Source: Oceanobacillus jeddahensis
GTDB lineage: Bacteria; Bacillota; Bacilli; Bacillales; Amphibacillaceae
Direction: 5' to 3'
Length of the DNA stretch: 64,000 bases
NCBI RefSeq assembly: GCF_000750635.1
Contig: NZ_CCDM010000006.1
Span: 329,302 to 393,301, forward strand
The translations under genes were made by a program, and so were the position numbers. Below, in pieces: positions 26,166 through 35,512 of this stretch. Every line of letters begins with the position of its first letter. Position 1 is the stretch's first letter. Below the pieces are notes generated by a model that was not told where the DNA came from, ran no database searches, and saw only the letters and a list, made by a program, of their open reading frames with translations.

Positions 26166-26284
26166 AATAATCACTCCATCTAAATTCGAAGTCAATAATG
26201 ACAATGCCTGATTTGGATGAGTAGTATACACTAAAAAAAGGTGAGTTGTGCACATCTGCCTCGGATATATAAAGAGGTGAGACG

Positions 26285-27253
26285 ATGAAAATGATTGAAA
26301 AGCTTCAATCTATTATGATATTAATCGCTGTTGGGATCGGTCTGCTTTTGGGACAGATCTCCTTCTTTGAACAAAATGCAGATACATTGATTTTACCGTT
26401 TCTGCTGCTTATGCTATATGGCTTATTTTTAACTGTTCCTATAAATAATATAAAATCCGCACTTAAAAACATCAAGTTTTTAAGTATCAGTACGATGATT
26501 AACTTTGTGTGGACACCACTTTTGGCATGGGGATTAGGTGCAATTTTTTTATCAGATCAACCAGCCCTGTGGCTTGGTTTTATTTTATTTCTTGTCACCC
26601 CTTGTACGGATTGGTATTTAATTTTTACATCGATTGCAAAAGGGAATATGCCCTTGTCCACATCTTTACTGCCTGTTAATTTAATTTTACAAGTCTTATT
26701 TCTGCCAATATACTTATTCATTTTTGCAGGCGCGATAGAGACAGTTGATTTTACGACAATGATAGAAAGTGTCTTATTCGTTCTGTTTGCTCCATTTTTA
26801 CTTGCTCATGTAACCCGGTATCTGTTTCGAAAGAATAAGACTTTTTTAAAAGAGAAGCTAGTTCCATTTTTTGCTTCATCACAAATTGTATTTTTATGCT
26901 TAGCCATCGTAGCTATGTTCGCATCACAAGGTGATTATTTATTAAATCATCCAGAGGTCATTTTACTTATTCTGATGCCGCTGTTGTTCTTTTTTATCAT
27001 AAATTTTATAGCTGCTCAGACAGCAGGAAAATTTTTTAAATTCAGCTATGAGGATACAGTTAGTTTAAATATGACCATTGTTGCCAGAAATTCACCGATA
27101 GCGTTGGCTATTGTAGTAAGCGCATTTCCGGATCAGCCCCTGATTGCTTTAGCGCTGATTGTTGGTCCTTTAATTGAATTGCCGGTGTTAGCGATGGTTG
27201 CTCAAGCTTTACTGCTTATCCGAAAGAGGAGCGTTGTAGCGAAGAAGTGTTAA
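26285..27253 (+). CDS. ACR3-like arsenite/bile-acid:sodium symporter family carrier
   Basis: A 322-residue protein with about ten helices. The central motif FILFLVTPCTDWYLIFTSIAKG contains the conserved cysteine used by ACR3 arsenite carriers, and the BASS-fold signature NMTIVARNSPIALAIVVS is near the C-terminus. It would expel arsenite, but no arsR or arsC gene is adjacent, so the substrate is uncertain. It is divergent from the adaA-like gene, with ~120 bp between. Confidence 0.78.
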   Translation: MKMIEKLQSIMILIAVGIGLLLGQISFFEQNADTLILPFLLLMLYGLFLTVPINNIKSALKNIKFLSISTMINFVWTPLLAWGLGAIFLSDQPALWLGFILFLVTPCTDWYLIFTSIAKGNMPLSTSLLPVNLILQVLFLPIYLFIFAGAIETVDFTTMIESVLFVLFAPFLLAHVTRYLFRKNKTFLKEKLVPFFASSQIVFLCLAIVAMFASQGDYLLNHPEVILLILMPLLFFFIINFIAAQTAGKFFKFSYEDTVSLNMTIVARNSPIALAIVVSAFPDQPLIALALIVGPLIELPVLAMVAQALLLIRKRSVVAKKC

Positions 27254-27261
27254 TTAAATTA

Positions 27262-27298
27262 GAAAAACCAAACACCATCAAACAGTGTTTGGTTTTCC
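27262..27298. terminator. Bidirectional terminator
   Basis: Arms AAAACCAAACAC and GTGTTTGGTTTT with T runs on both strands; shared by the two convergent carrier genes. Confidence 0.9.
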
Positions 27299-28597
27299 TT
27301 AAAAAATAATAAGCGTCAGATACAATCCAAGTAAAGCAGTAAAGAGGATAGGAAAAGTTAGTACAATACCAATCTTAAAATATTCACCCCAAGAAATGCT
27401 TATTCCTTTTTGTGACAATACATGGAGCCAGACTAAGGTTGCCAGAGAACCTATCGGAGTAATTTTCGGCCCTAAATCTGATCCGATGACATTCGCATAG
27501 ATGAGAGATTCTCTAAGAACCCCCGATGTACTTGTTTCAGCAATCGCAAGGGCATCAATCATTACGGTAGGCAAATTATTCATGATGGAAGATAAGAATG
27601 CAGCAATAAAGCCCATGGCAAAGGTTGCAACAAATAAACCTTGATCGGCAGTTATCTGAATCACCTTGGTGAGCGCTGAAGTAAGCCCTGCATTTCCCAG
27701 ACCATAGACAACGACATACATACCGATAGAAAAGATAACAATGTTCCAAGGCGCATTTCTAATCACTTTTCTTGCTCTCATAAAGGAGCTCCGCCTTGCT
27801 AAGAGAACAAATATTATTGCTATCGCCCCTGCAATGATGGAGACAGGTACGTGAATAAACTCACTTGTAAAGTAGCCGATAATTAATAAACCAAGGACAT
27901 ACCAGGAGATATGAAATATTTTCATATCCTTGATAGCTTCTTGAGGTTCCTTTAATTCAGATAAATCGTATCTTTTTGGAATGGTTCTGCGAAAATAAAT
28001 CAGCAGCACGAGAATCGTTGCAAGAAATGAGAAAAGGTTTGGAATAATCATACGTGAAGCATATTCTGCAAAGCCAATTCCGAAAAAGTCAGCAGATACG
28101 ATATTTACTAAGTTACTTATAATAAAAGGAAGTGAAGTCGTATCAGCTATAAATCCTCCGGCGATAATAAAAGGAAAAATCATATGTGCTTTAAAATGTA
28201 AATTTTTTACCATTGCTAGTACAATCGGTGTAAGGATAAGCGCTGCTCCATCATTTGCAAATAATGCAGCAACGATTGCTCCCAATATACTTACGTAAAC
28301 AAACATCTTTAATCCATTCCCTTTGGCTAATTTAGCCATATGCAATGCAGACCATTCAAACAAGCCCACCTCATCCAAAACTAAGGAAATTAAAATAATT
28401 GCTACAAATGCTAGAGTAGCATTCCAAGTAATATCGATAACTTCCAGAACATCTCCAAAATCAACAACTCCGAATAATAATGCAAGAATAGCTCCGCCTG
28501 AAGCAGACCAGCCGATATCGAGTCCTTTAGGCTGCCAAATGACGAAAACAAGTGTTATGAAAAAAATAATTAGCGCAAGTAAAAGCGATGATGTCAC
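27299..28597 (-). CDS. ArsB-family arsenite/ion-transporter superfamily carrier
   Basis: A 432-residue protein close to the usual ArsB length, with about eleven helices. Motifs include WQPKGLDIGWSASGGAILALL, DITWNATLAFVAIILISLVL and FANDGAALILTPIVLAM, matching ArsB-type proteins. I chose the GTG at 28597, with AAAGGAGAATC upstream; codons further up are not family-like. It is convergent with the ACR3-like carrier and lies downstream of a YheO-type regulator on the same strand. Confidence 0.78.
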   Translation of the reverse strand: MTSSLLLALIIFFITLVFVIWQPKGLDIGWSASGGAILALLFGVVDFGDVLEVIDITWNATLAFVAIILISLVLDEVGLFEWSALHMAKLAKGNGLKMFVYVSILGAIVAALFANDGAALILTPIVLAMVKNLHFKAHMIFPFIIAGGFIADTTSLPFIISNLVNIVSADFFGIGFAEYASRMIIPNLFSFLATILVLLIYFRRTIPKRYDLSELKEPQEAIKDMKIFHISWYVLGLLIIGYFTSEFIHVPVSIIAGAIAIIFVLLARRSSFMRARKVIRNAPWNIVIFSIGMYVVVYGLGNAGLTSALTKVIQITADQGLFVATFAMGFIAAFLSSIMNNLPTVMIDALAIAETSTSGVLRESLIYANVIGSDLGPKITPIGSLATLVWLHVLSQKGISISWGEYFKIGIVLTFPILFTALLGLYLTLIIF

Positions 28598-28731
28598 GAT
28601 GATTCTCCTTTGTTTTATTAACGGGAATGTACACAAGTATTGCGTAGTATTTTGATAGAATGTATCATTTATTTCTTTAATGATTATTTGATTATAACTT
28701 TTTTTATAACAGACTTAAAACATATATGATT

Positions 28732-29397
28732 TCATTTTATCTGTTTTAAGTAACGGTAGATGGAAGGCTCGGATACTTCAAGTAGTTTAGCAGCTTCTGT
28801 TACGCCACCTTTTAATAAAAATACGCCTTTTTCATCTAACTTTTTAACGATACGGATTTTATCGTCCACCGACATGTTTGTTGTATGCTGTAATTCCATT
28901 CTTCCTTCTTCAATAAGCGATGAAAGGATTTGTGTTAAATTATTTTCCAGGTTTTCTGTAATTTCTTCTTCAGCTCTATCTTTCTTTTCAGATGAGGAAG
29001 GAATAGAAGTACGCGGGAAAAATTGATTCATATAATCCTGTACCTTTAAAAGCTGAGAAACATCAACGTTAATACAAAGTAACCCTATTAAAGCTTCTTC
29101 ATCGTCTTTTATAAAGTAAACGGAGGATCGGAGGATTTTCTCATTTCGTACGGTGGAATTATAATTAGTAAGATAATCTTTATTTAAATATGTCTTTTCC
29201 GAGACGATTCGAAGAGCAAGATCTGTCATGGGATCCCCAATTTTTCTGCCGCTTATATGACCATTAGCCATTGCGATAATAGAATGATTCGGGTCACTCA
29301 CATCATGTAAAATGACCTCACATTGTTCTCCAATTATATCTGCAATAAAATTCACAAATGGTTTATACTGTTCTAATTTTGCATTCAAGTTTCTCAC
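28732..29397 (-). CDS. YheO/DauR-like PAS-HTH transcriptional regulator
   Basis: A 221-residue protein. Residues ~5-115 form the YheO-type PAS domain (EVILHDVSDPNHSIIAMANG, INVDVSQLLKVQDYMNQFF). The C-terminal ~60 residues form a helix-turn-helix (GVTEAAKLLEVSEPSIYRYL). The family includes DauR, a regulator of D-arginine use. It is divergent from an ornithine cyclodeaminase/proline racemase-type operon, which it probably controls; it could also act on the downstream carrier. Confidence 0.85.
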   Translation of the reverse strand: MRNLNAKLEQYKPFVNFIADIIGEQCEVILHDVSDPNHSIIAMANGHISGRKIGDPMTDLALRIVSEKTYLNKDYLTNYNSTVRNEKILRSSVYFIKDDEEALIGLLCINVDVSQLLKVQDYMNQFFPRTSIPSSSEKKDRAEEEITENLENNLTQILSSLIEEGRMELQHTTNMSVDDKIRIVKKLDEKGVFLLKGGVTEAAKLLEVSEPSIYRYLKQIK

Positions 29398-29743
29398 CCA
29401 ATCTCTTTATATAAACTTCATTCATTTTACCATATCACCTTTAAAATGATTCGAAATAATATTGCTATTATGACAATCATCATGTAATATATAATACAAT
29501 ATTAATAAAATATTATCAAAATAATAATAATTTATTAATGGGAGGATTAAAAATATAAATTCAGTTTTTAATGAGCGTTAATTAGAATACTAATCTTAGG
29601 CGATAAAGTTAAATGGAATCTTTTGTTTGTCAATGAAGGAAGAGGTTTTTGTTATGGAATTACTGATTTTAAAATGAAAGTTGCTCTGTTACCACTATTT
29701 ACATGAATAGAGGATCAAGTATTAAGCAGTTAGGAGTGTTTTT
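29398..29743. other. Divergent regulatory region, ~346 bp
   Basis: Very AT-rich region between the YheO-type regulator and the cyclodeaminase-family gene. It must hold both promoters, but I see no consensus sites clear enough to name. A ribosome-site-like GGGAGGATT at ~29540 and a seven-codon frame near 29654 lead nowhere. Confidence 0.4.
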
Positions 29744-30721
29744 ATGTTAATACTTAATGAAAACGACCAACGTGAATTGTTAGAGATGAATGAAGTTATT
29801 GAACGTACGGAAGATGCGTTAGTGCAGTATTCACAAGGGAATACAATAACTCCGATCAGAGCGTCGCTTCCATTTAATGAAGGCGAGAACTCATTTTTAG
29901 TCATGCCTTCTGTGGTTAATGCATCAAAAAATGTTGGTTTAAAAATTGTTTCCGTAGCGCCAAATAATCCCGGTTTAGGAAAGAAGACCATTAATGGTGT
30001 CGTGATGTTGTCCGATTATCAAACCGGAGAACCCATAGCACTGCTTGAGGGCTCTTATCTGACAAAAATTAGAACAGGAGCATTATCAGGAGTAGCAACG
30101 AAATACCTTTCCCGTAAAAAATCCAGAAAATTCTGTATTATTGGAACAGGAGCGCAGGCAGCGGGGCTGTTTGATGCGATCAAAGCTGTTCGTCCAATTG
30201 AGGAAGTATTTTTATATAACCGGACAAGAGAAAATGCGGAAACATTTGCTGAATACCTGCAGGAACATAATGATTTACAAGTAAGTCTATTTGATAATCC
30301 AAATGATGCTATGGAAAATGCAGATATAATTGTAACCGCAACCAATTCATTGGAACCCGTTTTTTCAGCACCATTAAAAGAAGGGACTCACATAAATGCA
30401 GTAGGTTCTTTTAAACCGGCAATGCAGGAGCTACCGTTCGATGCAATAACAAATGCAGATAAGGTTGTTGTCGAATCAAAACCAACGGCATTAGAAGAGA
30501 CAGGAGATTTAATTCATCCCATCCAAGCAGGTGTTTTTTCAGATGAAGCGATACATGGCGAACTGGGTAATATCGTGAGTGGAAAGCTTCCGGGAAGAGA
30601 GCATGAGCATGAAGTAACGTTGTTTAAATCAGTAGGCTTGGCAGTGGTTGATATTGTTATTGCCAATTACTTTTACGAAAAGGCAGTAAATAAAAATAAA
30701 GGGAAACGATTTCATTTATAA
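29744..30721 (+). CDS. Ornithine cyclodeaminase/mu-crystallin family protein
   Basis: A 325-residue NAD(P)-binding enzyme. The substrate-side motif EGSYLTKIRTGALSGVATKYL and the Rossmann motif CIIGTGAQAAG (~125-135) are diagnostic. Members are ornithine cyclodeaminases, alanine dehydrogenases or delta1-pyrroline-2-carboxylate (and related imine) reductases. The following proline racemase-family gene favours a role in proline, hydroxyproline or D-amino-acid breakdown. The exact reaction is inferred. Confidence 0.85.
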   Translation: MLILNENDQRELLEMNEVIERTEDALVQYSQGNTITPIRASLPFNEGENSFLVMPSVVNASKNVGLKIVSVAPNNPGLGKKTINGVVMLSDYQTGEPIALLEGSYLTKIRTGALSGVATKYLSRKKSRKFCIIGTGAQAAGLFDAIKAVRPIEEVFLYNRTRENAETFAEYLQEHNDLQVSLFDNPNDAMENADIIVTATNSLEPVFSAPLKEGTHINAVGSFKPAMQELPFDAITNADKVVVESKPTALEETGDLIHPIQAGVFSDEAIHGELGNIVSGKLPGREHEHEVTLFKSVGLAVVDIVIANYFYEKAVNKNKGKRFHL

Positions 30722-30739
30722 AATAAAGCGGGGGATTAC

Positions 30740-31741
30740 ATGATTTTTGAAAAAATGTATACAACAGTCGATACGCATACAGCAGGGGAACCTTTACGCA
30801 TTATAACAGATGGAATTCCAGAGATTAAAGGAGAGACACAACTGGAGAAAAGAGCATATTGCATGGAGCATTTAGATGATCTTAGACAGGTTCTTATGTA
30901 CGAACCCAGGGGCCATGATGGGATGTATGGGTGTATTATTACTGAACCTTCCACACCTGGAGCTGATTTTGGTGTCCTATTTATGCACAATGAAGGATGG
31001 AGTACGATGTGTGGGCATGGCGTGATTGGAGTAGTTACGATGGCGATTGAAACAGGAAGGGTAAAAGTAGAAGGAAACCATCATACATTTATTGTTGACT
31101 GTCCCTGTGGTCCGGTAACAGCTTATGCAACGACAGAAAATCATGTTGTTAAATCGGTTGCTTTTGAGAACGTCCCTTCCTTTGTGTATATGAAGGATTT
31201 TCCGATCGAATTTGACAACTATCAATTCAATGTTGATATTTCTTATGGCGGGGCTTTTTACGCTGTGGTCCATACGAAAGATTTAGGTGTGCATGTAAGC
31301 AAAAAAGAATTAGATGATTTGAAGGATCTTGGTGATAAAATAAAACATTATATAGAAGCAAGAGTAGAAGTCAAGCATCCAGAGGAGGATATTGATGGAA
31401 TCTATGGGGTGATATTTTCAGGCGATCCCCATAGTAATCAAGCAGATTTAAGAAATGTTACTATTTTTGCAGATAAGCAAATTGATCGTTCCCCTTGTGG
31501 TTCTGGAACAGCAGCAAGAGTGGCAACATTGTATGAAAGGGAGAAACTTAAAATAGGTGACCAGTTTATACATGAGGCTATTACAGACGAACATTTCATT
31601 GGAGAAGTTCAATCCTTAAGCAAAGTCGATAAATATCAAGCTGTGATTCCCAAGGTGACAGGTTCGGCTTATATAACAGGTTTTCATCAGTTTGTTATTA
31701 ATCCATATGATGCTTTGCATAAAGGGTTTTTATTAAAATAA
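30740..31741 (+). CDS. Proline racemase/4-hydroxyproline epimerase family enzyme
   Basis: A 333-residue protein. Both catalytic cysteines are present: MCGHGVIG (~residue 91) and RSPCGSGTAARVA (~residue 253). Trans-3-hydroxyproline dehydratases have Thr in place of the second Cys, so this should be a racemase or epimerase (proline, or 4-hydroxyproline 2-epimerase). GGGGGA precedes the ATG. It is co-transcribed with the cyclodeaminase-family reductase, 18 bp upstream. Confidence 0.88.
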   Translation: MIFEKMYTTVDTHTAGEPLRIITDGIPEIKGETQLEKRAYCMEHLDDLRQVLMYEPRGHDGMYGCIITEPSTPGADFGVLFMHNEGWSTMCGHGVIGVVTMAIETGRVKVEGNHHTFIVDCPCGPVTAYATTENHVVKSVAFENVPSFVYMKDFPIEFDNYQFNVDISYGGAFYAVVHTKDLGVHVSKKELDDLKDLGDKIKHYIEARVEVKHPEEDIDGIYGVIFSGDPHSNQADLRNVTIFADKQIDRSPCGSGTAARVATLYEREKLKIGDQFIHEAITDEHFIGEVQSLSKVDKYQAVIPKVTGSAYITGFHQFVINPYDALHKGFLLK

Positions 31742-31775
31742 TATGAATCAGAGTGATGGACGTATAAGTTGAAAA

Positions 31776-31882
31776 GGTTATAGAGTGTTTGTTTTGATTC
31801 TATAACCTATTAATAAATGTAGTGCATAAAAGAAATTCAAATACACAATTATTCTTTCGTATTTGAATTTCTTATGCTACTT
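31776..31882. terminator. Two hairpins between convergent genes
   Basis: A 9-bp perfect stem GGTTATAGA/TCTATAACC (31776-31807) is followed by a long, nearly perfect stem built from AAGAAATTCAAATAC and GTATTTGAATTTCTT extended outward by TGCATA/TATGC (31820-31882). The second overlaps the 3' end of the minus-strand gene. Confidence 0.7.
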
Positions 31883-33194
31883 AATTTTCTATTTTATTCA
31901 ATTCTGAAATTGATTCCGTCATTTGCAAAAATTTTTCAATGTCAGCAATATCGTGACAATGCATCGGTGATATGCGGATAGCGCCAGGAATTCCTAAAGC
32001 AATCAGCATCCTTTCAGAATAAGGGCTTCCCATAATTCTTTCAAATACAATACAGCCTCGTTTTTCGTATTCCCTGGCGGCAGCGGTATAGTCAAGATGA
32101 TTAAACCCGATTGCCACAATTAAATCTTTATAAAGCAAGCTTTCTGTATCGGTATAAACAGTAACATTTGAATTTTGTCTCAAACCTCGGACGTTTTCAG
32201 TTCCATTTAACAGGGCAGAAAGAAGTGCTCTTTCATGTAAGTGAATTTTCTCCATACCTTTCATAAATAATTCTCTCCGGTCTTTTGTATCTGAATAATG
32301 TTTTCCAATCCAGCAGACATAATCAACTATTGCAGATATACTCGCGTAATTTGAAGGCGTTGGCGAGCCTAATTCCCATTCGTCGCTTTTTTTCGCTAAT
32401 AATTTATGATGGCGTAAATTCGCTAAACGGGGGGAAACCCAGCCAACCCCGATTCCACGATTTCCAAAAAATTTATATGGTGCCATCGTGACAGCATCTA
32501 CTCCAGTATCTTTTACATCAATAACACCATGAGGAGCATGTTGTACAGCATCTGTGATTACATATAAATCGGGCTTGATTTTTCTAGCCTGTGCTGTAAT
32601 CTCTTTCATATCCATAATAGTACCAGAAATATTGGACGCTGACATAATACTGATAAAACAGGTGTCTTTGTCTACTAAACTTGCTACTTCAGCAGCATCG
32701 ATACCCCCAGTTTCCGGATTTACTTTTGCTACACGGAGCTCCATATCCATTTTTTGTGCAGCGTATGACGCAGCATCATAAGCAGAAGGATGCTCCATTT
32801 CAGAAGTTACGATATTTTTACCAGGGACATTCTCCGCAATCGTTTCTGCAATTTGAAACATTACTTGGGAAGCGGAAAGTTGTGTAATAATAGAACCATT
32901 ATCAGCACCAAAAATGACTTTTGTCATATCCTCTATACCTTGTTTTTTAATCTGTTGTAAATCTATCGAGCGGGGGTGAACTCTATCAGGGCAATCGGGG
33001 AATCTTTCAATAAATTCTTTTATTTCTACAACACTTTTCAATCTGAGTGATCCACCAGAGTTTTCAAAAAATAATCGTTCCCCATAATTTGGATCATTAT
33101 CTAAAAAATAGAATTTTTCTTTTATTTCTTTCTGAAGCTGAGAAGAAAAGAATTCACCCTCATACTGCAATTCTTTAACTTTTTGGACAGACAT
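31881..33194 (-). CDS. Class V aminotransferase/cysteine desulfurase-like PLP enzyme
   Basis: A 437-residue fold-type I PLP protein. The PLP lysine is in VTMAPYKFFGNRGIGVGW; ITDAVQHAPHGVIDV carries the PLP-binding Asp and nearby His. It resembles cysteine desulfurase/isopenicillin-N-epimerase-like members rather than SufS or NifS, and no sulfur-mobilising genes are nearby. I chose the ATG at 33194 (GAGGCG upstream); the frame extends 68 codons further, but that stretch is Lys/Phe-rich and not family-like. It is divergent from the LysR regulator. Confidence 0.8.
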   Translation of the reverse strand: MSVQKVKELQYEGEFFSSQLQKEIKEKFYFLDNDPNYGERLFFENSGGSLRLKSVVEIKEFIERFPDCPDRVHPRSIDLQQIKKQGIEDMTKVIFGADNGSIITQLSASQVMFQIAETIAENVPGKNIVTSEMEHPSAYDAASYAAQKMDMELRVAKVNPETGGIDAAEVASLVDKDTCFISIMSASNISGTIMDMKEITAQARKIKPDLYVITDAVQHAPHGVIDVKDTGVDAVTMAPYKFFGNRGIGVGWVSPRLANLRHHKLLAKKSDEWELGSPTPSNYASISAIVDYVCWIGKHYSDTKDRRELFMKGMEKIHLHERALLSALLNGTENVRGLRQNSNVTVYTDTESLLYKDLIVAIGFNHLDYTAAAREYEKRGCIVFERIMGSPYSERMLIALGIPGAIRISPMHCHDIADIEKFLQMTESISELNKIEN

Positions 33195-33491
33195 GGATAA
33201 TCGCCTCTTTCTTAAAATGAGATAAAGTTTTATGAAAGCATTTGTATTTCTTATATGTAATAAGTAAGGTGAAACAAGCCTTTTAATCATTTTGAAAACA
33301 CTATTATTATTGATTTTGGAGAAAGGATGCAAGTCATAGAAACATAACAAGCAATACCAAAAAATACGAAGCGAATAAATGATGCTCCAAGCTTTCATGT
33401 TAGTAAGAATTGTAACAAACGATTAAAATATAGTAAAATTAAATTTATAGTTATTAATTATTAATAAAATAGATATTTTAGGAGGATTTAT
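33195..33491. other. Divergent promoter region between PLP enzyme and LysR genes
   Basis: About 297 bp, strongly AT-rich. Apart from AGGAGG before the LysR gene, no specific site is clear. By LysR logic a T-N11-A site for self-control and control of the divergent gene would be expected here. Confidence 0.4.
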
Positions 33492-34391
33492 GTGAATTTT
33501 AATCAAATCGAAGCCTTTTTAACAACAATCAGATTGGGCAGTCTTTCTAAAGCAGCAGATCATTTATACATTTCCCAATCAACTGTTAGCCAACGTTTGC
33601 ATTCTATTGAGAAAGAGTATGGAATTATATTGTTAAATCGGGACCGGGGAGTTAAAGGGATCTCGCTGACAGACGAAGGAGAAAGATTTTATCAAATTGC
33701 TTTGGAATATGAATTATTGCATATGGAAGCAAAAAGTATGAAATTAAGAAGCGGTAATATGACAATTACTATTGGAGCTGTTGATAGTGTTCATAATTAT
33801 ATATTTCAAAACCTGTATGAAAAAATCACACAGGAAATACCTAATCTCCGTTTAGCAATCAGGACGTATCAGTCAAATGAAATCTATTCGCTCATCGAAC
33901 AGAGAAAAATTGATATAGGGCTATCATTACAGGAGCGGTTGTTACGTCATATTCATTTAAAAAAATTATTTGGAGAACAGCTTGTCCTGATTCAATGTAA
34001 AAAGAATGGACAATCAGAAAAAATAATTGCAAATGATACGCTGCTCCCTGAAAATCAGCTTTATATTTACTGGGGAATTGATTATCAGATTTGGCAGGAA
34101 AAGCATTGGGGTTCATCTTCAAATACTTATATTCAAATAGATACAGTAAAAATGCTGCAAGACTTTATCGTTGATTCTAATTTATGGGCAATTGTTCCAG
34201 TTTCGGTTGCAAGGAGTATGTATGAGGATGGTCTTGTTAACGTTTATATGCTGGAGGATCCGCCGCCGGATAGAATTTGTTATATTGTAGAACGGGAAGG
34301 GGGAAGCCGTTATTCAAAAAGAATTAATGAAATTCTTCTACATTCTATGGATGAAATAGAAAATATCGTAAGACCCTGGGAGGGGGAATGA
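33492..34391 (+). CDS. LysR-family transcriptional regulator
   Basis: A 299-residue protein. N-terminal winged helix (residues 1-60: FNQIEAFLTTIRLGSLSKAA, YISQSTVSQRLHSIE), then a two-lobed effector domain (~90-290). The GTG start has AGGAGG 6 nt upstream. It sits between the class V PLP enzyme (divergent) and the Pxp-type operon (same strand), so either or both are likely targets. Confidence 0.9.
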   Translation: MNFNQIEAFLTTIRLGSLSKAADHLYISQSTVSQRLHSIEKEYGIILLNRDRGVKGISLTDEGERFYQIALEYELLHMEAKSMKLRSGNMTITIGAVDSVHNYIFQNLYEKITQEIPNLRLAIRTYQSNEIYSLIEQRKIDIGLSLQERLLRHIHLKKLFGEQLVLIQCKKNGQSEKIIANDTLLPENQLYIYWGIDYQIWQEKHWGSSSNTYIQIDTVKMLQDFIVDSNLWAIVPVSVARSMYEDGLVNVYMLEDPPPDRICYIVEREGGSRYSKRINEILLHSMDEIENIVRPWEGE

Positions 34392-34468
34392 CGAATATGG
34401 AAGAGAAAAATAAATAATTGATTTATATCATCCATACAGCATTTGCAAGGGTACCAATTTTGGAGATA

Positions 34469-34523
34469 ATAAAACGAAATTTCATTCAGTGGGAGTTTTA
34501 CGGGCGGTTCTCCGTGATAAAAT
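34469..34523 (+). repeat. Two-hairpin repeat, copy B (short deletion form)
   Basis: Only the two outer ends remain: ATAAAACGAAATTTCATTC joined through GGGAGTTTT to ACGGGCGGTTCTCCGTGA. The junction is the nonamer GGGAGTTTT that occurs twice in full copies, so about 180 bp were lost between direct repeats. Confidence 0.88.
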
Positions 34524-34693
34524 TTCTGGCTTTAATAGCTAATTGAAAGTACGAGGTAAGATCTAACTTATCCATAAATATTATATTTATGAATATTTAA
34601 TATTTATATATTGTATTTTACAATAAAACGATTAGAGTGTTAATATACTTAACAAATAATTATCTTTTAAAATCAACATTTTATGAATAGTTT

Positions 34694-34709
34694 TTGTAAG
34701 CGTATACAG
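34694..34709 (+). promoter_or_regulatory. Candidate CcpA cre site before pxpA-like gene
   Basis: TTGTAAGCGTATACAG matches 15 of 16 positions of the Bacillus cre consensus WTGNNARCGNWWWCAW. It lies directly before the ribosome site, where CcpA would act as a roadblock. Confidence 0.55.
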
Positions 34710-34722
34710 GAGGTTGGAAATA

Positions 34723-35481
34723 ATGAATTATACAATCGATATAAATACAGATATTGGAGAAGGTTTTGGCAGATACACTGTAGCAAATGATGAAAAGTTG
34801 CTTGATATTGTGAGCTCAGTGAACGTAGCGTGTGGTTTTCATGCTGGTGATCCGGTGATTATGAATCATACCGTTAAGAAGGCTGCTCAAAATGGGGTTG
34901 CTATTGGAGCACACCCGGGTTTAGCTGATTTAATAGGATTTGGAAGAAGAAAAATCAATGTAACAATGGAAGAAGTAACAACAAATGTACTTTATCAGCT
35001 TGGAGCTTTAAATGCATTTACTAAGGCACATAATACAACATTGCGCCATATCTCACCACACGGCCAATTAGGGCATTATTGTGTGCAAGATCAAGATTTT
35101 GCCAAAGCGTTTATGGAAGCCGTTAAACAATTTGATGCGTCTATCAAAATAGTGGCACTAGATGGAGAATTAGCAGAAGAAGCAAAAAAGCAGGGATATA
35201 ACGTGGTCAAGCAGATTTTTTCTGATAGAGCTTATAATAATGATGGAACATTGGTAGAGAGGTCTAGAGAAGGTTCGGTCATAACAAACTATGATGAGAT
35301 GGTTAGCCGAACTATTCAAATGATAAAAGAGAAAACGGTAAGAACGATTGACGGAAAAATAATAAAAATGGAAGGAGAGATTCTTTGTATTCATAGTGAT
35401 ACCGCTAATTCAGATATACTTGCTGAACAGCTTAAGGATGAACTAGTGAAAAATGATATCACTATTTCCCCTTCTACTTAA
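34723..35481 (+). CDS. LamB/YcsF family protein, divergent PxpA-like (5-oxoprolinase subunit A-like)
   Basis: A 252-residue protein with INTDIGEGFG, VNVACGFHAGDP and GAHPG of the YcsF family, whose PxpA member works with PxpB/C in ATP-dependent 5-oxoproline hydrolysis. The usual KPHG(A/M)LYN motif is replaced here by SPHGQLGHYC, and the late HGD motif reads IHSDTANS. These changes hint at another substrate or mechanism. AGGAGG precedes the ATG. First gene of an operon with PxpB/C-like, TRAP, aminotransferase and biotin genes. Confidence 0.85.
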   Translation: MNYTIDINTDIGEGFGRYTVANDEKLLDIVSSVNVACGFHAGDPVIMNHTVKKAAQNGVAIGAHPGLADLIGFGRRKINVTMEEVTTNVLYQLGALNAFTKAHNTTLRHISPHGQLGHYCVQDQDFAKAFMEAVKQFDASIKIVALDGELAEEAKKQGYNVVKQIFSDRAYNNDGTLVERSREGSVITNYDEMVSRTIQMIKEKTVRTIDGKIIKMEGEILCIHSDTANSDILAEQLKDELVKNDITISPST

Positions 35482-35512
35482 GGATGGTCTTACGGAATAG
35501 GTGGGTGTGAAA

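Noticed and set aside
29654..29677. Seven-codon frame MELLILK as a leader peptide
   Set aside because: The ribosome site is badly spaced, no attenuator hairpin follows and no regulatory codons are visible.
33195..33398. A 68-codon N-terminal extension of the class V PLP enzyme
   Set aside because: The composition is unlike the family, and a well-placed ATG with a GAGGCG site begins at 33194.
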